A stretch of 64,000 bases of DNA from Ancylobacter sonchi (GTDB lineage Bacteria; Pseudomonadota; Alphaproteobacteria; Rhizobiales; Xanthobacteraceae): contig NZ_JAHBGF010000011.1 of assembly GCF_018390695.1 (NCBI RefSeq), positions 124,001 through 188,000 of the forward strand. The letters run 5' to 3'. Positions within the stretch are counted from its first letter, which is position 1. Every line of letters begins with the position of its first letter. The notes beneath the pieces were generated by a model, which worked only from the letters and a program-made list of their open reading frames with translations, made no database searches and was not told the DNA's origin. Position numbers and translations under genes: made by a program. Positions 36,450 to 45,928 of this stretch are shown here, piece after piece.

Positions 36450-36824
36450 GTGCGCCAGACCGCGATGATCTCGATCATCGACGATGACGAGTCGGTGCGG
36501 ATCGCGACCGCGAGCTTGGTTCGGTCGCTGGGTTTCGAGACCAGCACCTTTGCCTCGGCCGAAGACTTCCTCCATTCGCCGCGACTGCTCGACAGCGATT
36601 GCGTGATCAGCGATGTGCAGATGCCCGGCATGAGCGGCGTCGAGTTGCAGGCGCGCCTGCGCCAGGGCGGCCATCGCGTGCCGGTCATCTTCATCACCGC
36701 CTTCCCCGAGGAGCGCCTGCGCCGCCAGGTGACGGCGTCCGGCGCCATCGGCTTCCTCAGCAAGCCGTTCGACGGCGGCGAGATGATCGCCTGCCTCGAT
36801 GAGGCGCTCAGCCGTACCCCCTGA
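36450..36824 (+). CDS. Receiver-only response regulator (FixJ N-terminal-like)
   Basis: A 124-residue stand-alone receiver domain with no output domain. It has the acidic pair in SIIDDDESVRIA, the phospho-acceptor aspartate in CVISDVQMPGMSG, the threonine in IFITAFPEE and the lysine in FLSKPF. GTG 36450 has AGAAGGA nine bases upstream; ATG 36465 is possible. Single-domain receivers act as phosphate sinks or shuttles, and here two histidine kinases (34223, 38817) flank a single DNA-binding regulator. It lies 110 bases after the full regulator gene. Confidence 0.9.
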   Translation: MRQTAMISIIDDDESVRIATASLVRSLGFETSTFASAEDFLHSPRLLDSDCVISDVQMPGMSGVELQARLRQGGHRVPVIFITAFPEERLRRQVTASGAIGFLSKPFDGGEMIACLDEALSRTP

Positions 36825-36895
36825 GGCGACCCGGCGGCGACGCCGTGGACCGGACGCCTCCGACCGCCGCATCCGACCGCCCGACACGCGCCTCA

Positions 36896-36909
36896 CAAAC
36901 TCTCGTATG
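36896..36909. promoter_or_regulatory. CAAAC-TCTC-GTATG palindrome, site 4
   Basis: One mismatch from CATAC-N4-GTATG, 146 bases before the Dps start. TAGCTT at 36955-36960 is a possible -10 element, which would place the dyad centre near -64, a class I activator position. The promoter call is by eye. Confidence 0.45.
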
Positions 36910-37054
36910 AGGCCGCGAACCCAAGGGCCGATATCCCGCGCCGGACAGCCGGTCTAGCTTGGCTGTCATCGGATCGACGGCCCCGCACCGCCGCGCGGCC
37001 GGGTCCGTGCCGCCGCACCTTCCGACCACAACCCGCCCGATTGGAGAGCCTGCC

Positions 37055-37573
37055 ATGACCGACACCCCGGCTAAGACGCGCCAGATCGCGCCGCTCCGCA
37101 CCCCCACCGACCTCGGCGCCGACGCCACCCGCGACATCTCCGCCGCGCTGACCACGCTGCTGGCGGATGTGTTCGCGCTCTACCTCAAGACCAAGAACTT
37201 CCACTGGCACATGTCGGGCCCGCATTTCCGCGACTACCACCTGATGCTCGACGAGCATGGCGACCAGCTCTTCGCCATGACCGACGACATCGCCGAGCGC
37301 GCCCGCAAGGTCGGCGGCACCACGCTGCGCTCCATCGGCCATATCTCCCGTCTGCAGCGCATCGCCGACAACGATGCCGACTACGTGACGGCGCAGGACA
37401 TGCTTGCCGAGCTCGCCGAGGACAACCGCCAGCTCACCGGCTTCCTGCGCGCCACCCACGCGGTCTGCGACGAGTATAACGACGTCGCCACCGCCAGCCT
37501 GATCGAGAACTGGATCGACGAGACCGAGCGCCGCAGCTGGTTCCTCTACGAGTCCACCCGCTCGAACCACTGA
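37055..37573 (+). CDS. dps: Dps family DNA-protecting ferritin-like protein
   Basis: A 172-residue Dps protein that stores iron, consumes peroxide and can coat DNA. The ferroxidase ligands are in KTKNFHWHMSGPHF (His) and LMLDEHGDQLFAMTDDIAERA (Asp/Glu), the interface pattern of the family. TTGGAGAG precedes ATG 37055. Upstream is the CAAAC-TCTC-GTATG dyad; downstream, after 93 bases containing a GC-rich hairpin, come peroxiredoxin and a DsbA-like protein in the same direction. The trio is a coherent oxidative stress unit. Confidence 0.94.
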   Translation: MTDTPAKTRQIAPLRTPTDLGADATRDISAALTTLLADVFALYLKTKNFHWHMSGPHFRDYHLMLDEHGDQLFAMTDDIAERARKVGGTTLRSIGHISRLQRIADNDADYVTAQDMLAELAEDNRQLTGFLRATHAVCDEYNDVATASLIENWIDETERRSWFLYESTRSNH

Positions 37574-37666
37574 GCGCCCGCACGACCGAATTCCCGAACG
37601 ACCCAACTCCCTTGCCCCGGCGCCGGTGCCGCAGCGCACCGGCAGCGCCCTCCGGAGAGACACAAG

Positions 37667-38176
37667 ATGCCCGAGACATCCGCTCCTGCCGGCGTCCTGG
37701 CGCCCGGCCAGCCGGCCCCCGCCTTCACCTTGCCGGCGACGCCGGACCAGTCCCTGTCGCTTGCCGATCTCAAGGGGCGGCCGGTCATCCTCGCCTTCTA
37801 TCCCGCCGACTGGAGCCCGGTCTGCGGCGACCAGATGGCGCTCTACAACGAGATACTTCCCGAGTTCCACCGCTACGGTGCCCAGCTGGTCGGCATCTCC
37901 ACCGATGGGGTGTGGTGCCACGCCGCCTTCGCCGCCGAGCGCAAGCTGCACTTTCCCCTGCTGGCCGATTTCGAGCCCAAGGGCGGGGTAGCGCGCCGCT
38001 ACGGCGTCTATCGCGAGCATGACGGCACCTCGGAGCGCGCGCTGTTCGTGATCGACGGCGCCGGCGCCATCCACTGGAGCTACGTCTCGCCGCTCGGCCT
38101 CAACCCCGGCGCCGACGGCATATTGGACGCGTTGGACACGCTGGCGGCGAAGAACGGCGCGGGGGTGGCGCCATGA
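37667..38176 (+). CDS. Peroxiredoxin (AhpC/TSA family)
   Basis: A 169-residue thiol peroxidase reducing hydrogen peroxide and organic peroxides. The peroxidatic site is FYPADWSPVCGDQ, with the cysteine at about 53; a second cysteine in TDGVWCHAAF (about 85) could resolve it. The N-terminal LAPGQPAPAFTLPAT is typical. Its TGA overlaps the ATG of the DsbA-like gene (ATGA), so a functional partnership as peroxidase and reductant is plausible. Confidence 0.92.
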   Translation: MPETSAPAGVLAPGQPAPAFTLPATPDQSLSLADLKGRPVILAFYPADWSPVCGDQMALYNEILPEFHRYGAQLVGISTDGVWCHAAFAAERKLHFPLLADFEPKGGVARRYGVYREHDGTSERALFVIDGAGAIHWSYVSPLGLNPGADGILDALDTLAAKNGAGVAP

Positions 38177-38703
38177 GCCGCCTCACGCCCCCGGTCGGTC
38201 CCGATGACCACGCGCAGGGCCCGGCCGACGCGCCGGTCACCCTGGTCGAGTATGGCGACTATGAATGCCCCTATTGCGGCGAGGCCTATCCGGTGCTCAA
38301 GGCGGTGCAGCAAGCCATGGGCGACCAGCTGCGCTTCGTGTTCCGCAATTTTCCGCTCACTCAGCAGCACCCGCATGCCGGCCGCGCCGCCGAATTCGCC
38401 GAGGCGGCGGCCAGCATCGGCCGCTTCTGGGAGGCACACGACCTGCTCTACGAGCACCAGGACGCGCTCGACGATGCCAGCCTCGTCGCCTATGCGCAGC
38501 TGATCGGCCTCGACCACGCGCATCTGCGCGCCGGCTTCGAGGGACGCTACGACGAGAAGATCCGCCACGACTTTTCCGGCGGGCTGCGCAGCGGGGTCAA
38601 CGGCACCCCGACCCTGTTCGTCAACGGCCTGCGCTATGACGGTCCGCGCGACGTCGAGAGCCTGGTGGAAACGCTGCGGGCGGCGGCGGCGGAACCGGCC
38701 TGA
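38173..38703 (+). CDS. DsbA-family thioredoxin-fold oxidoreductase, cytoplasmic
   Basis: A 176-residue DsbA-like protein with the active site EYGDYECPYCGEAYPVL (CPYC at about 33-36), the inserted helical domain, and the cis-proline loop GVNGTPTLFVNG. There is no signal peptide, so it should act in the cytoplasm, unlike periplasmic DsbA; FrnE-like or arsenate-like roles occur in such members. It is translationally coupled to the peroxiredoxin and may reduce or regenerate it. Confidence 0.9.
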   Translation: MSRLTPPVGPDDHAQGPADAPVTLVEYGDYECPYCGEAYPVLKAVQQAMGDQLRFVFRNFPLTQQHPHAGRAAEFAEAAASIGRFWEAHDLLYEHQDALDDASLVAYAQLIGLDHAHLRAGFEGRYDEKIRHDFSGGLRSGVNGTPTLFVNGLRYDGPRDVESLVETLRAAAAEPA

Positions 38704-38726
38704 CCGCTGCGCCGCGCGGCCCGGAC

Positions 38727-38739
38727 CATACCTCGGTAT
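38727..38739. promoter_or_regulatory. CATAC-CTCG-GTAT palindrome, site 2
   Basis: Shares CATAC-N3-GGTATAGG with site 1. The dyad centre is about 51 bases before the start of TATAAT at 38785, putting it near -63, where class I LuxR-type activators bind. It precedes the second histidine kinase. Confidence 0.55.
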
Positions 38740-38762
38740 AGGTTATTTCGGCACTTTCGCCG

Positions 38763-38790
38763 ATGACAGGTGGCATGCCGCCCCTATAAT
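38763..38790 (+). promoter_or_regulatory. Sigma-70-like promoter of the second kinase gene
   Basis: ATGACA (38763-38768), a 16-base spacer and a perfect TATAAT (38785-38790), 27 bases before the kinase ATG. The weak -35 element would suit activation from the dyad just upstream. Confidence 0.6.
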
Positions 38791-38816
38791 GGCGCCGCCT
38801 GACATTACGTTACGAG

Positions 38817-40739
38817 ATGCTGAATTTTCCTATGCGAAGACAAGCAGTTCCGGGCATCCTGACATTGAGGGGCCGCTATGTCGGGGCTGCCGCGCTGGCG
38901 GCGGCGATCTTCCTGATCGACAGCTTCACCATGCTGAGCAGCGCCGTGGCTGTTCTGTATGTGCTGGTGCTGATCCTCATCGGCGACACCGCCTCGGAAC
39001 GTGCGATCCGCGTCACGGCCGCGGGGTGCATCGCCCTCGCTTTGTTCAGCTTCTTCTACGGGCACGACGAGGATATCTCGCTCGACGCGGCGCTGCGGCT
39101 GCTGTTCAGCCTGGCGGCGATCCTCGGCGCCACCTTCATCCTGCTGCAACGCCACGGCGACCGGCAGACCGTCGCCTCGCAGGCGGAACTGCTCGACGTC
39201 ACCAGCGACGCCATCTTCCTCACCGATACCACCGACCGGGTGATCTACTGGAACCACGGCGCCGAGACGCTCTATGGCTGGAGTTTCGAGGAGGCCTATG
39301 GGCAGGATCCCCACGCCCTGCTGGCGACGCGCTGTCCGCAGTCGCGCGGCACCGTCAGGGCCGCGCTGGCGCGGGACGGCGCCTGGGAGGGCGAGGTCGT
39401 GCAGACCGCGCGCGACGGGCGCGCCATCCATGTGTTCAGCCGGCTGCGCCGGCGCACCGAGCCGGGCCGTTATGAGGGCACCACGCTCGAGACCAACACC
39501 GACATCACCCTGCGCAAGGCCGCCATCGAGGCGCTGAGCCAGAGCGAGCAGCGCTTCCGCACCATCTTCGAGACGCTGGCGGTGGCGATCTGGGAGCACG
39601 ATCTGCGGCCGGTGAAGGCGGAGCTCGACGCTCTGCGGGCACAGGGCGTCGACGACCTCGCGCTGCACCTCGCCCAGCACCCGGACGTGCTGCGACGCAT
39701 CCGCGCCAGCATCCGCGTTACCGATGTGAACAGCACCGGGCTGCGGCTGATGGGGGTGTCCTCCAAGGAGGAGTTCTTCACCCATCTCGACGGCTTCCTC
39801 GCCGATCCCGACGAGGATTTCATCGGCTTCCTGCTGGCGTTCGATTCCGGCGCGCCTCATTTCCAGAACGAGGCCACCGTCCGCACCCGCCAGGGCGAAT
39901 TGCTGCGGGTGCTGGTCGCCTTCAACTTCCCGCCGGCGGAGATGCTGGACCGCGTGCAGGCCAGCGTGCTCAACATCACCGAGCGCATCCGCGTGCAGGA
40001 GGCGTTGCAGCGCACCCGCAGCCAGCTCGATCACGCGCTGCGCGCCGCCACCATCGGCGAGGTCTCCGCCACCATCGCGCATGAGATCAACCAGCCGCTC
40101 GCCGCCATCTCCGCCCATGCGGCGGCGGCGAGCCGGTGGATGGACCGCGACCCGCCGAATCTCGCCGAGGTGCGGGCCTCGCTCGACGCCGCCGGCGAGG
40201 CCGCGCGGCATGCCTCGCACGTGGTGCGCCGGGTACGCTCCTTCATGACTAAGGTCGAGCCGGAGCGGGTCTCGCTCGAGGTCGACGCGCTGGTCGGCGA
40301 GGCCGTCCGGCTGGTGCAGCACGAGATCGCCGCCAATGGCGTGGCTCTCACGCCGATGCTGGAAGCCGAAGACCTCACGATCGAGGGCGATCGCATCATG
40401 CTGCAGCAGGTGCTGATCAACCTGATCACCAACGCCGTGCAGGCGATGCAGGCGACGCCGGCCGGCGAGCGGCGGGTGGCGGTGCGCACCTGGCGGGTCG
40501 CCGGCGGGGTCGGCATCGAGATCCGCGATTCCGGGCCCGGCTTCGCCGCCGACGCGGCGCAGAAGGCCTTCGAGCCGTTCTTCACCACCAAGGCCAATGG
40601 CATGGGCCTCGGCCTCGCCATGTGCCGCACCATCGTCAACGCGCATGACGGCGAGATCCGCATCGACCCGCCGGGCGAGGCCTGGGGCGGCCGGATCTCC
40701 ATCACCCTGCCCGCGCGCGGCAACCTGCGGCAGCCCTGA
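38817..40739 (+). CDS. Hybrid-PAS sensor histidine kinase, second copy
   Basis: A 640-residue membrane kinase. N-terminal helices (AALAAAIFLIDSFTMLSSAV) resemble the first kinase. A PAS domain (LLDVTSDAIFLTDTTDRVIY, WNHGAETLYGWSFEEAYG) is nearly parallel to that of 34223, then a second PAS-like region (SEQRFRTIFETLAVAIWEHD) absent from the first. HisKA has TIAHEINQPLAAISAHAAAA and HATPase_c has FEPFFTTKANGMGLGLAMC. It lacks an adjacent regulator, so it probably signals to the regulator at 35680 or the receiver at 36450. Promoter and palindrome are upstream; a convergent LysR gene follows. Confidence 0.9.
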   Translation: MLNFPMRRQAVPGILTLRGRYVGAAALAAAIFLIDSFTMLSSAVAVLYVLVLILIGDTASERAIRVTAAGCIALALFSFFYGHDEDISLDAALRLLFSLAAILGATFILLQRHGDRQTVASQAELLDVTSDAIFLTDTTDRVIYWNHGAETLYGWSFEEAYGQDPHALLATRCPQSRGTVRAALARDGAWEGEVVQTARDGRAIHVFSRLRRRTEPGRYEGTTLETNTDITLRKAAIEALSQSEQRFRTIFETLAVAIWEHDLRPVKAELDALRAQGVDDLALHLAQHPDVLRRIRASIRVTDVNSTGLRLMGVSSKEEFFTHLDGFLADPDEDFIGFLLAFDSGAPHFQNEATVRTRQGELLRVLVAFNFPPAEMLDRVQASVLNITERIRVQEALQRTRSQLDHALRAATIGEVSATIAHEINQPLAAISAHAAAASRWMDRDPPNLAEVRASLDAAGEAARHASHVVRRVRSFMTKVEPERVSLEVDALVGEAVRLVQHEIAANGVALTPMLEAEDLTIEGDRIMLQQVLINLITNAVQAMQATPAGERRVAVRTWRVAGGVGIEIRDSGPGFAADAAQKAFEPFFTTKANGMGLGLAMCRTIVNAHDGEIRIDPPGEAWGGRISITLPARGNLRQP

Positions 40740-40748
40740 CGCGCCCGC

Positions 40749-41663
40749 TCAGCCCTCCGGTGGTTCTTCCCCGCTTCGGCCCGCCGCATCGGCCTTCACC
40801 CGGCGCGACAGCGCCTCGATGAACAGCCGCACCTTGGCGGGAACCAGCCGCCGCGTCGGATAGACCGCCCAGATGGCGAGTGGCTCCGGCACCGCGTCGG
40901 CCAGCAGGACCGGGCGCAACAGACCCCGCGCGATGTCGTCGCGCAGGTTCCAGTCCGACAGGTTGGCGATGCCGAGCCCGCCCCGGCAGGCCGCGTGGAT
41001 GGCGTCGACCGAATTGGCGGTGAATCGCCCGGCCACCTTGACCCGCCGCATCGCCGTGCCGACCCGGAAGCTCCAGTGCGGCGTCGCGCTTACCGTGAGG
41101 CATTCGTGCCCCGCGAGATCGGCGAGACTGGTAGGGGCGCCGTGGCGGTCGAGATAGCCGGGCGCCGCCACCAGCCGGCGCGGATTGTCGGTCAGCCGCT
41201 GGGCGATCAGGCTGCTGTCGTCCATCGGCGCGATGCGGATGGCGAGGTCGAGCCCCTCGGCGACGATGTCGACCACGCTGTCGGACAGTTGCAGGTCGAC
41301 CGTGACCTGTGGATGCGCCGCCATGAACTCCACCACCAGCGGCGCCACCACCTGGCGGCCGAAGGCCAGCGAGGCGCTCAGCCGCAGCAGGCCGCTGGCA
41401 CCGCCCTGCCGGCCGCGCAGGCTGGCCAGCGCCGCGGCGCGTTCCTCCAGCAGCGCCTCGGCGTGCGGCAGGAAGGACAGCCCGTCATCGGTCAGCGACA
41501 GCGCCCGCGTCGTGCGGTGCAGCAGCCGCACGCCGAGCTCCTTCTCCAGCCCGGCCAGCAGCCGTGTCGCGCCCATCGGCGACAGCCGCAGCCGCCGCGC
41601 CGCCCCCGCGAGGCTTCCCGCCGAGGCGGTCTCCACCAGAACGGCCAGGGCGTCGAAATCCAT
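40749..41663 (-). CDS. LysR family transcriptional regulator
   Basis: A 304-residue LysR regulator. The N-terminal winged HTH is [19 protein letters not shown] followed by [20 protein letters not shown], then a periplasmic-binding-like effector domain with [16 protein letters not shown] and [16 protein letters not shown]. It is divergent from the MFS gene at 41836 and very likely controls it. The 172-base gap contains CGAT-ACA-ATCG at 41676-41686 as a possible site. Effector unknown. Confidence 0.92.
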   Translation of the reverse strand: MDFDALAVLVETASAGSLAGAARRLRLSPMGATRLLAGLEKELGVRLLHRTTRALSLTDDGLSFLPHAEALLEERAAALASLRGRQGGASGLLRLSASLAFGRQVVAPLVVEFMAAHPQVTVDLQLSDSVVDIVAEGLDLAIRIAPMDDSSLIAQRLTDNPRRLVAAPGYLDRHGAPTSLADLAGHECLTVSATPHWSFRVGTAMRRVKVAGRFTANSVDAIHAACRGGLGIANLSDWNLRDDIARGLLRPVLLADAVPEPLAIWAVYPTRRLVPAKVRLFIEALSRRVKADAAGRSGEEPPEG

Positions 41664-41675
41664 TACATCAAAATC

Positions 41676-41686
41676 CGATACAATCG
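41676..41686. promoter_or_regulatory. Possible LysR-type site
   Basis: Short dyad CGAT-ACA-ATCG 13 bases from the LysR start, between LysR and the divergent MFS gene. Autoregulatory LysR sites lie in such gaps, but the element is short and could be chance. Confidence 0.25.
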
Positions 41687-41835
41687 TGCATCACTGCAAG
41701 ACACTATATCAGCCTGCGGGAAATACTATCTTCCAGCGCAACCGATACCGGACATTCGCGACCGTCACCGGATCGTCCCGCCCGCGCGGAAAGCGTGCGG
41801 ACGGCGTGGACCCGCCGGGCGCAGGAGATACTCAC

Positions 41836-43050
41836 ATGCCCACGCAGCAAAGCGTGCACGAAGCCCATGTGCCGGCCGAGGCAAGCCTCGAGGCAAGCCT
41901 CGGTCTCGGCACCACCTTCGCCATGGCGACCGCCGCCGGCGTCGCCGTGGCCAACATCTACTACAACCAGCCCATGCTCGCGATCATCGAGCAGGACCTG
42001 CCCGGCCCGGTCACGGCGGCGATCCCGACCGCGACGCAGCTCGGCTACGCCCTCGGGCTGTTCCTACTGGTTCCGCTCGGCGACCTCGTCGAGCGGCGCC
42101 GGCTGATCGTCGCGCAGTTCGTGGCGCTGGCGGCCGCGCTGGTGCTGGCGGCGGTCGCCCCCAGCGGCCCGATGATCGTGCTCGCCTCGCTGGCGGTCGG
42201 CCTCGCCGCCACCGTGGCGCAGCAGATCGTGCCGCTGGCCGCCCATCTCGCCGCGCCGGAGAAGCGCGGCGCGACGGTGGGCACGGTGATGGCCGGCCTG
42301 CTCGCCGGCATCCTGCTCAGCCGCACCCTCGCCGGCTTCGTCGCCACCCATGGCGGCTGGCGCGAGATGTTCTGGCTCGCCGTGCCGATGGCGCTCGCCG
42401 CCGCCGGCATGATGGCGCTGATCCTGCCGCACAGCCGGCCGGATTCGAGCCTGCATTACGGCCGGCTGCTGCACTCGATCCTGCACCTGTGGCAGGAATT
42501 CCCGGCGCTGCGGCTGGCGGCGCTGACCCAGGCCGCGCTGTTCGCCGCCTTCACGGTGTTCTGGACCATCCTCGCCTTCCGGCTGGCGGAGCCGCGCTTC
42601 GGCTTCGGCGCCGACATTGCCGGCCTGTTCGGCCTCGTCGGCGCGGTCGGCATCCTCGCCGCCCCGCTCGCCGGCCGCTTCGCCGACAAGCGCGGCGCCT
42701 CGCAGGCGGTGATGCTCGGCGCCGCCGTCACCCTGGTGTCGTGGCTGGTCTTCGGCGCCTGGGGCTCGCTCGCCGGCCTGGTGGTCGGGGTGGTGCTGCT
42801 CGATTTCGGCATCCAGAGCGCCCTGGTATCCAACCAGCACATCGTCTTCTCGCTCCGCCCCGCCGCCCGTGCCCGGCTGAACACCGTGCTGATGGGGGCG
42901 ATGTTCCTCGGCGGCGCTCTCGGCTCCGCCACGGCGAGCCTCGCCTGGGGCGCTGGCGGCTGGGCGGCCGTCTCCGCCCTCGGCATCGGCCTCTCGGCGG
43001 TGGCCACCCTGCTGCAGCTGGCGGCGCTGGTCCGCCGGCGCGCCCGGTGA
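41836..43050 (+). CDS. MFS transporter, DHA1-like
   Basis: A 404-residue MFS permease with 12 hydrophobic segments. The N-terminal [16 protein letters not shown] is a recognisable element of YnfM/inner-membrane efflux relatives, and the TM2-3 loop has [21 protein letters not shown] precedes ATG 41836. It is divergent from its probable LysR regulator and followed, after 137 bases, by the HlyD/MFS efflux pair. Substrate unknown; export of a drug or metabolite is likely. Confidence 0.9.
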   Translation: MPTQQSVHEAHVPAEASLEASLGLGTTFAMATAAGVAVANIYYNQPMLAIIEQDLPGPVTAAIPTATQLGYALGLFLLVPLGDLVERRRLIVAQFVALAAALVLAAVAPSGPMIVLASLAVGLAATVAQQIVPLAAHLAAPEKRGATVGTVMAGLLAGILLSRTLAGFVATHGGWREMFWLAVPMALAAAGMMALILPHSRPDSSLHYGRLLHSILHLWQEFPALRLAALTQAALFAAFTVFWTILAFRLAEPRFGFGADIAGLFGLVGAVGILAAPLAGRFADKRGASQAVMLGAAVTLVSWLVFGAWGSLAGLVVGVVLLDFGIQSALVSNQHIVFSLRPAARARLNTVLMGAMFLGGALGSATASLAWGAGGWAAVSALGIGLSAVATLLQLAALVRRRAR

Positions 43051-43187
43051 CATGCTCGGCCCGCGCCGTTTCGGACCCACACGTCCGGGACGGCGCGGAA
43101 TGGATTCTCGAAAGCCCGCCGACGCGATGTCCATCAGGATCGTCGCGCCGGCGGTGATCTGTCCGCCCGAAGGAAGGCCCACGCGAC

Positions 43188-44312
43188 ATGCCCGCCCCGA
43201 CGCCCCCCGACCACGCCGCGCCCAGTCCGGCTCCTGCCGGGGACGACGCGCCCTTCTCGCTTGCCGCCAGCCTGCGCCGGCTGCTGATCCCGCTCGCCGC
43301 CATCCTCGCCATCGGCGCGCTGCTGATCTACACCAACAACCGCTGGAGCCAGTGGGCCAGCGAGCAGCCGCTGCAATATACCGACGACGCCTATGTGCGC
43401 GCCGACGTCTCCACGCTCAGCGCCCGCATCAGCGGCAATGTGCTCAAAGTGCTGGTCGACGACTATCAGGCGGTGAAGGCCGGCCAGCCGCTGGTCGAGA
43501 TCGACCCCGCCGACTATCAGGCCGCCCGCGACGCCGCGCAGGCCGCGGTGGAGGGGGCGCAGGCGGCGCTCACCAATCTGCGCAATCAGGAGGAACTCCA
43601 GCGCGCGGTCATCAGCCAGGCCGAGGCGCAGCTGGTCTCCGCCCAGGCGGCCGAGGTAGAGATGAGCGAGGAGTTCACCCGCCAGCAGACTCTGGTGCAG
43701 GGTGGCATCGCCGGCACCGAGCAGAAGCTGCAGCAGGCCACCGCCAATCTCGCCAAGGCGCAGGCGGATGTGCGCTCGGCGCAGGCCGCCATCGAGGCGC
43801 AGAAGCGCCAGCTCGACGTGCTGATCGGCCAGGAGGGCACGCTGCGCGCCAGCCTCGATGCCGCCAACGCCAATCTGAAGACCGCCGACCTCAAGCTCGG
43901 CTACACGCAGGTGTCCGCGCCCTTCGACGGCATTGTCGGCACCCGCCTCGTGCAGATCGGCGACTATGTGAATGTCGGCACCAACCTGATCGCCGCGGTG
44001 CCGATCCCCAATGTCTATGTGATCGCCAATTTCAAGGAGACGCAGCTCACCCACGTCGCGCCCGGCCAGAAGGTCGACATCACCGTCGACACCTTCCCCG
44101 GCCAGACGCTGCACGGACGGGTGGAGCGCATCTCGCCGGCGAGCGGCTCGGTCTTCGCGCTGCTGCCGCCGGACAACGCCACCGGCAACTTCACCAAGGT
44201 GGTGCAGCGCATCCCGGTGCGCATCGCCATCGAGCCGGGCCAGGCCCTGACCGACAGGCTGCGCGCCGGCATGTCGGTGGAAGCGCAAATCCACATCGAC
44301 GCGGCGAAGTGA
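43188..44312 (+). CDS. HlyD/EmrA-type membrane fusion protein
   Basis: A 374-residue periplasmic adaptor. One N-terminal transmembrane helix (LLIPLAAILAIGALLIY, about 30-47) is followed by the start of the lipoyl domain (YTDDAYVRADVSTLSARISG), a long alpha-helical hairpin (about 110-220, rich in Ala, Gln, Glu), the second lipoyl half (DLKLGYTQVSAPFDGIVG) and a beta-barrel. It links the 14-helix MFS pump that follows to the outer membrane. Its stop overlaps a possible GTG start of that gene. Confidence 0.92.
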   Translation: MPAPTPPDHAAPSPAPAGDDAPFSLAASLRRLLIPLAAILAIGALLIYTNNRWSQWASEQPLQYTDDAYVRADVSTLSARISGNVLKVLVDDYQAVKAGQPLVEIDPADYQAARDAAQAAVEGAQAALTNLRNQEELQRAVISQAEAQLVSAQAAEVEMSEEFTRQQTLVQGGIAGTEQKLQQATANLAKAQADVRSAQAAIEAQKRQLDVLIGQEGTLRASLDAANANLKTADLKLGYTQVSAPFDGIVGTRLVQIGDYVNVGTNLIAAVPIPNVYVIANFKETQLTHVAPGQKVDITVDTFPGQTLHGRVERISPASGSVFALLPPDNATGNFTKVVQRIPVRIAIEPGQALTDRLRAGMSVEAQIHIDAAK

Positions 44313-44317
44313 TCGCC

Positions 44318-45928
44318 ATGAACGCCGCCACCGGCCCCGCCGCTCCCCCCGCCGCCCCTGCCCTGCCCGCGCCGCCGCAGAGCCGGCCCTATGGCCGCCC
44401 GGCGCTGGCCGCCGCGGCGGTGCTGCTCGGCTCCTTCCTGGTCGGCTTCGACACCCGGCTGTTCTCCATCGGCCTGCCGGACCTGCGCGGCGCCTTCGGG
44501 CTCAGTTTCGACCAGGGCGCCTGGCTCTCCACCATCGCCACCGCGCCGCAGATCTTCATCGCCCCGGCGGTCGCCTGGCTGGCGGCCACCTTCGGCGTCG
44601 GCCGGGTGCTGTTCTGGCCGAGCCTTGCCTATGCGGTGGTGTCGGCGATCATCCCCGAGGTGCGGAACTGGGAGACGCTCGCTTTCCTGCACGGGCTGCG
44701 CGGTTTCATGCTGGGCATATTCATCCCGGCGACGATCATGATCATCTTCCGCAACCTGCCGCTGAAATGGTGGGTGCCGGCGCTGGCGGTCTATGCCTTC
44801 CGGCTCGCCTTCTCGCAGAGCGCCGGCGTCGCCATCGTCGGCTTCTACGAGACCCACCTGTCCTGGGAGTGGGTCTACTGGCAGGACGTGTTCCTGGCGC
44901 CGCTCATCGGCATATTGGTGCGCCTCGGCTCGCCGGTGGAGAAGGTCGATATCGGGCTGCTGCAACGCGCCGACTGGGGCGGCATGGCGCTGCTCGGCTC
45001 CAGCTGGGCGCTCATCTATGTCGCGCTCGACCAGGGCAACCGGCTGGACTGGCTGCAATCCGGGCTGATCCTCTCCCTGCTGGTGGCGGGGGTGGCGATG
45101 CATGTCCTCTTCTTCGTCAACGAGACGCTGGTGAGGACGCCCTGGGCCAGCCACCGCGTCATCGCCAAGCGCAACGTGCTGCTCGGCTTCCTGATCATCC
45201 TGTGCTTCAACCTCGCCAGCATGTCGAACAGCCTCCTGGTGCCGAACTTCCTCTCCAACGTGGTGGGGTTGCGGCCGGAGGAGATCGGTGGGCCGATCGT
45301 CGTCGGCGTCGCCCTGCCGCTCCTGGTGATCATGCCGGTCGCGGTGATCATGATCCGCCTGTTCGACGTCCGGCTGAGCCTGCTGATCGGCTTCCTCGCC
45401 TTCGCCATCGCCGGGCACATGGGCACCTACATCACCCATGAATGGGCGGGCTGGACCTTCCTGCCGATGCTGCTCATCCAGTCGGTGGGACAGGGCTTCA
45501 CCTTCCTGGCGGCGGTGGTCTACCTGCTCGCCAATTCCGATCCGAAGCAGGCGACGGCGGTCGGCGCCTATGTGCAGGTGCTGCGCCTCGGCGGCGCCGA
45601 GACCGGCGTCAGCATCATGATGACCTTCCTGCGCCACCGCGAGCAGTTGCACTCCTACCTGCTCGGCCTGCATGTGTCGTCGGCCAGCCAGAAGGTGACC
45701 GACGCGCTGCACGGCTTCACCGCCCCCTTCACCGATGCGGGGGCCTCGGCGCAGCAGGCCAGCGCGCGCGGCGTCGCCAGCCTCGCCGCCCTGGTGGCAC
45801 GCGAAGCCAATGTGCTGTCCTATATCGACGGATTCCAGCTCTGCTACTGGGGGGCGCTGGCCGGGCTCATAGTCGTCGCCCTGCTCGGACGGGCGCCGCG
45901 CGGGCCACTCAGCCCGCGCTACTACTGA
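44318..45928 (+). CDS. DHA2-family MFS efflux pump (EmrB-like)
   Basis: A 536-residue permease with about 14 transmembrane segments, partner of the HlyD protein. The motif FDTRLFSIGLPDLRGAFGLS in TM1 and LSFDQGAWLSTIATAPQIF match EmrB-like proteins, although TM1 has FDTRL where typical members have LDTTI, which may alter proton coupling. ATG 44318 is used; GTG 44309 overlapping the previous stop is possible. The last codons, encoding GPLSPRYY and the stop, are part of a 37-base tandem repeat array. Confidence 0.9.
   Translation: MNAATGPAAPPAAPALPAPPQSRPYGRPALAAAAVLLGSFLVGFDTRLFSIGLPDLRGAFGLSFDQGAWLSTIATAPQIFIAPAVAWLAATFGVGRVLFWPSLAYAVVSAIIPEVRNWETLAFLHGLRGFMLGIFIPATIMIIFRNLPLKWWVPALAVYAFRLAFSQSAGVAIVGFYETHLSWEWVYWQDVFLAPLIGILVRLGSPVEKVDIGLLQRADWGGMALLGSSWALIYVALDQGNRLDWLQSGLILSLLVAGVAMHVLFFVNETLVRTPWASHRVIAKRNVLLGFLIILCFNLASMSNSLLVPNFLSNVVGLRPEEIGGPIVVGVALPLLVIMPVAVIMIRLFDVRLSLLIGFLAFAIAGHMGTYITHEWAGWTFLPMLLIQSVGQGFTFLAAVVYLLANSDPKQATAVGAYVQVLRLGGAETGVSIMMTFLRHREQLHSYLLGLHVSSASQKVTDALHGFTAPFTDAGASAQQASARGVASLAALVAREANVLSYIDGFQLCYWGALAGLIVVALLGRAPRGPLSPRYY

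Noticed and set aside
43052..45928. A 958-codon frame that would fuse an upstream region to the EmrB-like pump
   Set aside because: The HlyD gene in another frame covers the upstream part and is clearly real; the pump has its own start at 44318.
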